From assembly GCA_021397845.1 (NCBI GenBank), contig CM038043.1:28829501-28893500 (forward strand): DNA of 64,000 nt, in the 5' to 3' direction. The DNA is from Areca catechu. Its lineage: Eukaryota; Streptophyta; Magnoliopsida; Arecales; Arecaceae. Below the pieces are notes generated by a model. It was not told the origin of the DNA. It saw only the letters and a program-made list of their open reading frames with translations, and did no database searches. The translations under genes and the position numbers were made by a program. This document shows, piece after piece, positions 63,812 to 64,000 of the stretch (positions are counted from its first letter, which is position 1; every line of letters starts with the position of its first letter).

Positions 63812-64000
63812 TTAACCCTGAACCATCTTCTTATTCCTTACCTTACCAGACTAACCCTGACTCCACCTCTTATTTCCTACCATTTCCAAAAACTTCTAGC
63901 ATTTCTAGGATCATTAGATTGCATTTTATTGAGATTAGCATACTGTATACATTCATTGCGTATGTTAGGTTTGCATCTTACTTCTGGCATACTTTATGGC
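63812..64000 (+). other. Spacer of element J
   Basis: Same TGCAT-containing interval as in A and F, reading LHFIEISILYTFIAYVRFAS in one frame. Truncated by the window end. Confidence 0.4.

Larger units (their letters stand above)
60786..64000 (+). mobile_element. Non-autonomous gypsy element J, right part
   Basis: J begins at 44267 in K's 3' LTR; this is its continuation after C. It holds the end of the 5' LTR, primer site, leader and gag-like frame, and runs off the window before the integrase remnant and 3' LTR. Its LTR start (TGATGGGGACATCAGG) defines a subfamily also seen in LTR G. Confidence 0.82.

Noticed and set aside
1..64000. CRISPR array, bacterial operon, phage or defence system
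   Set aside because: All direct repeats are explained by LTRs, minisatellites or gag repeats. Reading frames are retrotransposon proteins and there are no spaced repeats with unique spacers.

Overview
The window is plant nuclear DNA made almost entirely of nested LTR retrotransposons. I find no host gene, tRNA gene, rRNA gene, CRISPR array or prokaryotic signature. A seed plant is indicated by four element types known from plants: chromoviruses (Ty3/gypsy with an integrase chromodomain), a Tat/Retand-like Ty3/gypsy element with an antisense extra ORF, SIRE-type Ty1/copia elements with an env-like third ORF, and a long copia solo LTR starting TGTTGG on its own strand. The species cannot be told from the sequence. 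Letters used below are my own labels.

Layout, left to right. (1) A SIRE-type copia LTR fragment (1-590 and 6107-6302, + strand) is split by gypsy element A (591-6101, + strand). (2) A decayed Tat-like element H on the - strand (6304-18567) holds a 3' LTR with a 66-bp minisatellite, an antisense ORF (7454-9836, + strand), a 30-bp minisatellite, and integrase, RNase H, RT, protease and gag remnants. A 2.2-kb copia solo LTR M (12097-14341) splits its integrase. (3) A - strand LTR G (18568-19716, with a detached end at 24593-24674) is split by - strand gypsy element B (19717-24592). (4) A decayed SIRE-like copia K on the + strand (24675-27201 and 40208-44266) is split by gypsy E (27202-40207, target duplication CACTT), which is itself split by gypsy F (31723-37909, target duplication CATGC). 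(5) Gypsy J on the + strand (44267-45660 and 60786-64000, running off the window) sits in K's 3' LTR and is split by gypsy C on the - strand (45661-60785). C is in turn split by D (47199-56048, + strand, target duplication GAGGT).

D is the only near-complete element: 1.6-kb LTRs about 99% identical, gag with two CCHC knuckles, protease, RT, RNase H, integrase and chromodomain. It is broken by one in-frame TAG and two one-base shifts, both in homopolymer runs. A, B, C, E, F and J are related non-autonomous elements of one shared design: about 1.3-1.6-kb LTRs, an initiator-Met tRNA primer site, a long leader, a shortened gag-like frame with coiled-coil, Pro/Tyr/Arg-rich and acidic parts, a conserved PFFHY module not found in D, and, in every copy except J whose far end lies outside the window, a leftover integrase C-terminus with chromodomain. 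All lack protease, RT, RNase H and the integrase core. B and C share their leader and gag N-terminus with D, which suggests that a D-like element mobilises them in trans.

Nesting order and LTR divergence agree where I compared them: D (about 1%) lies inside C (about 6%). All identities are by-eye estimates.
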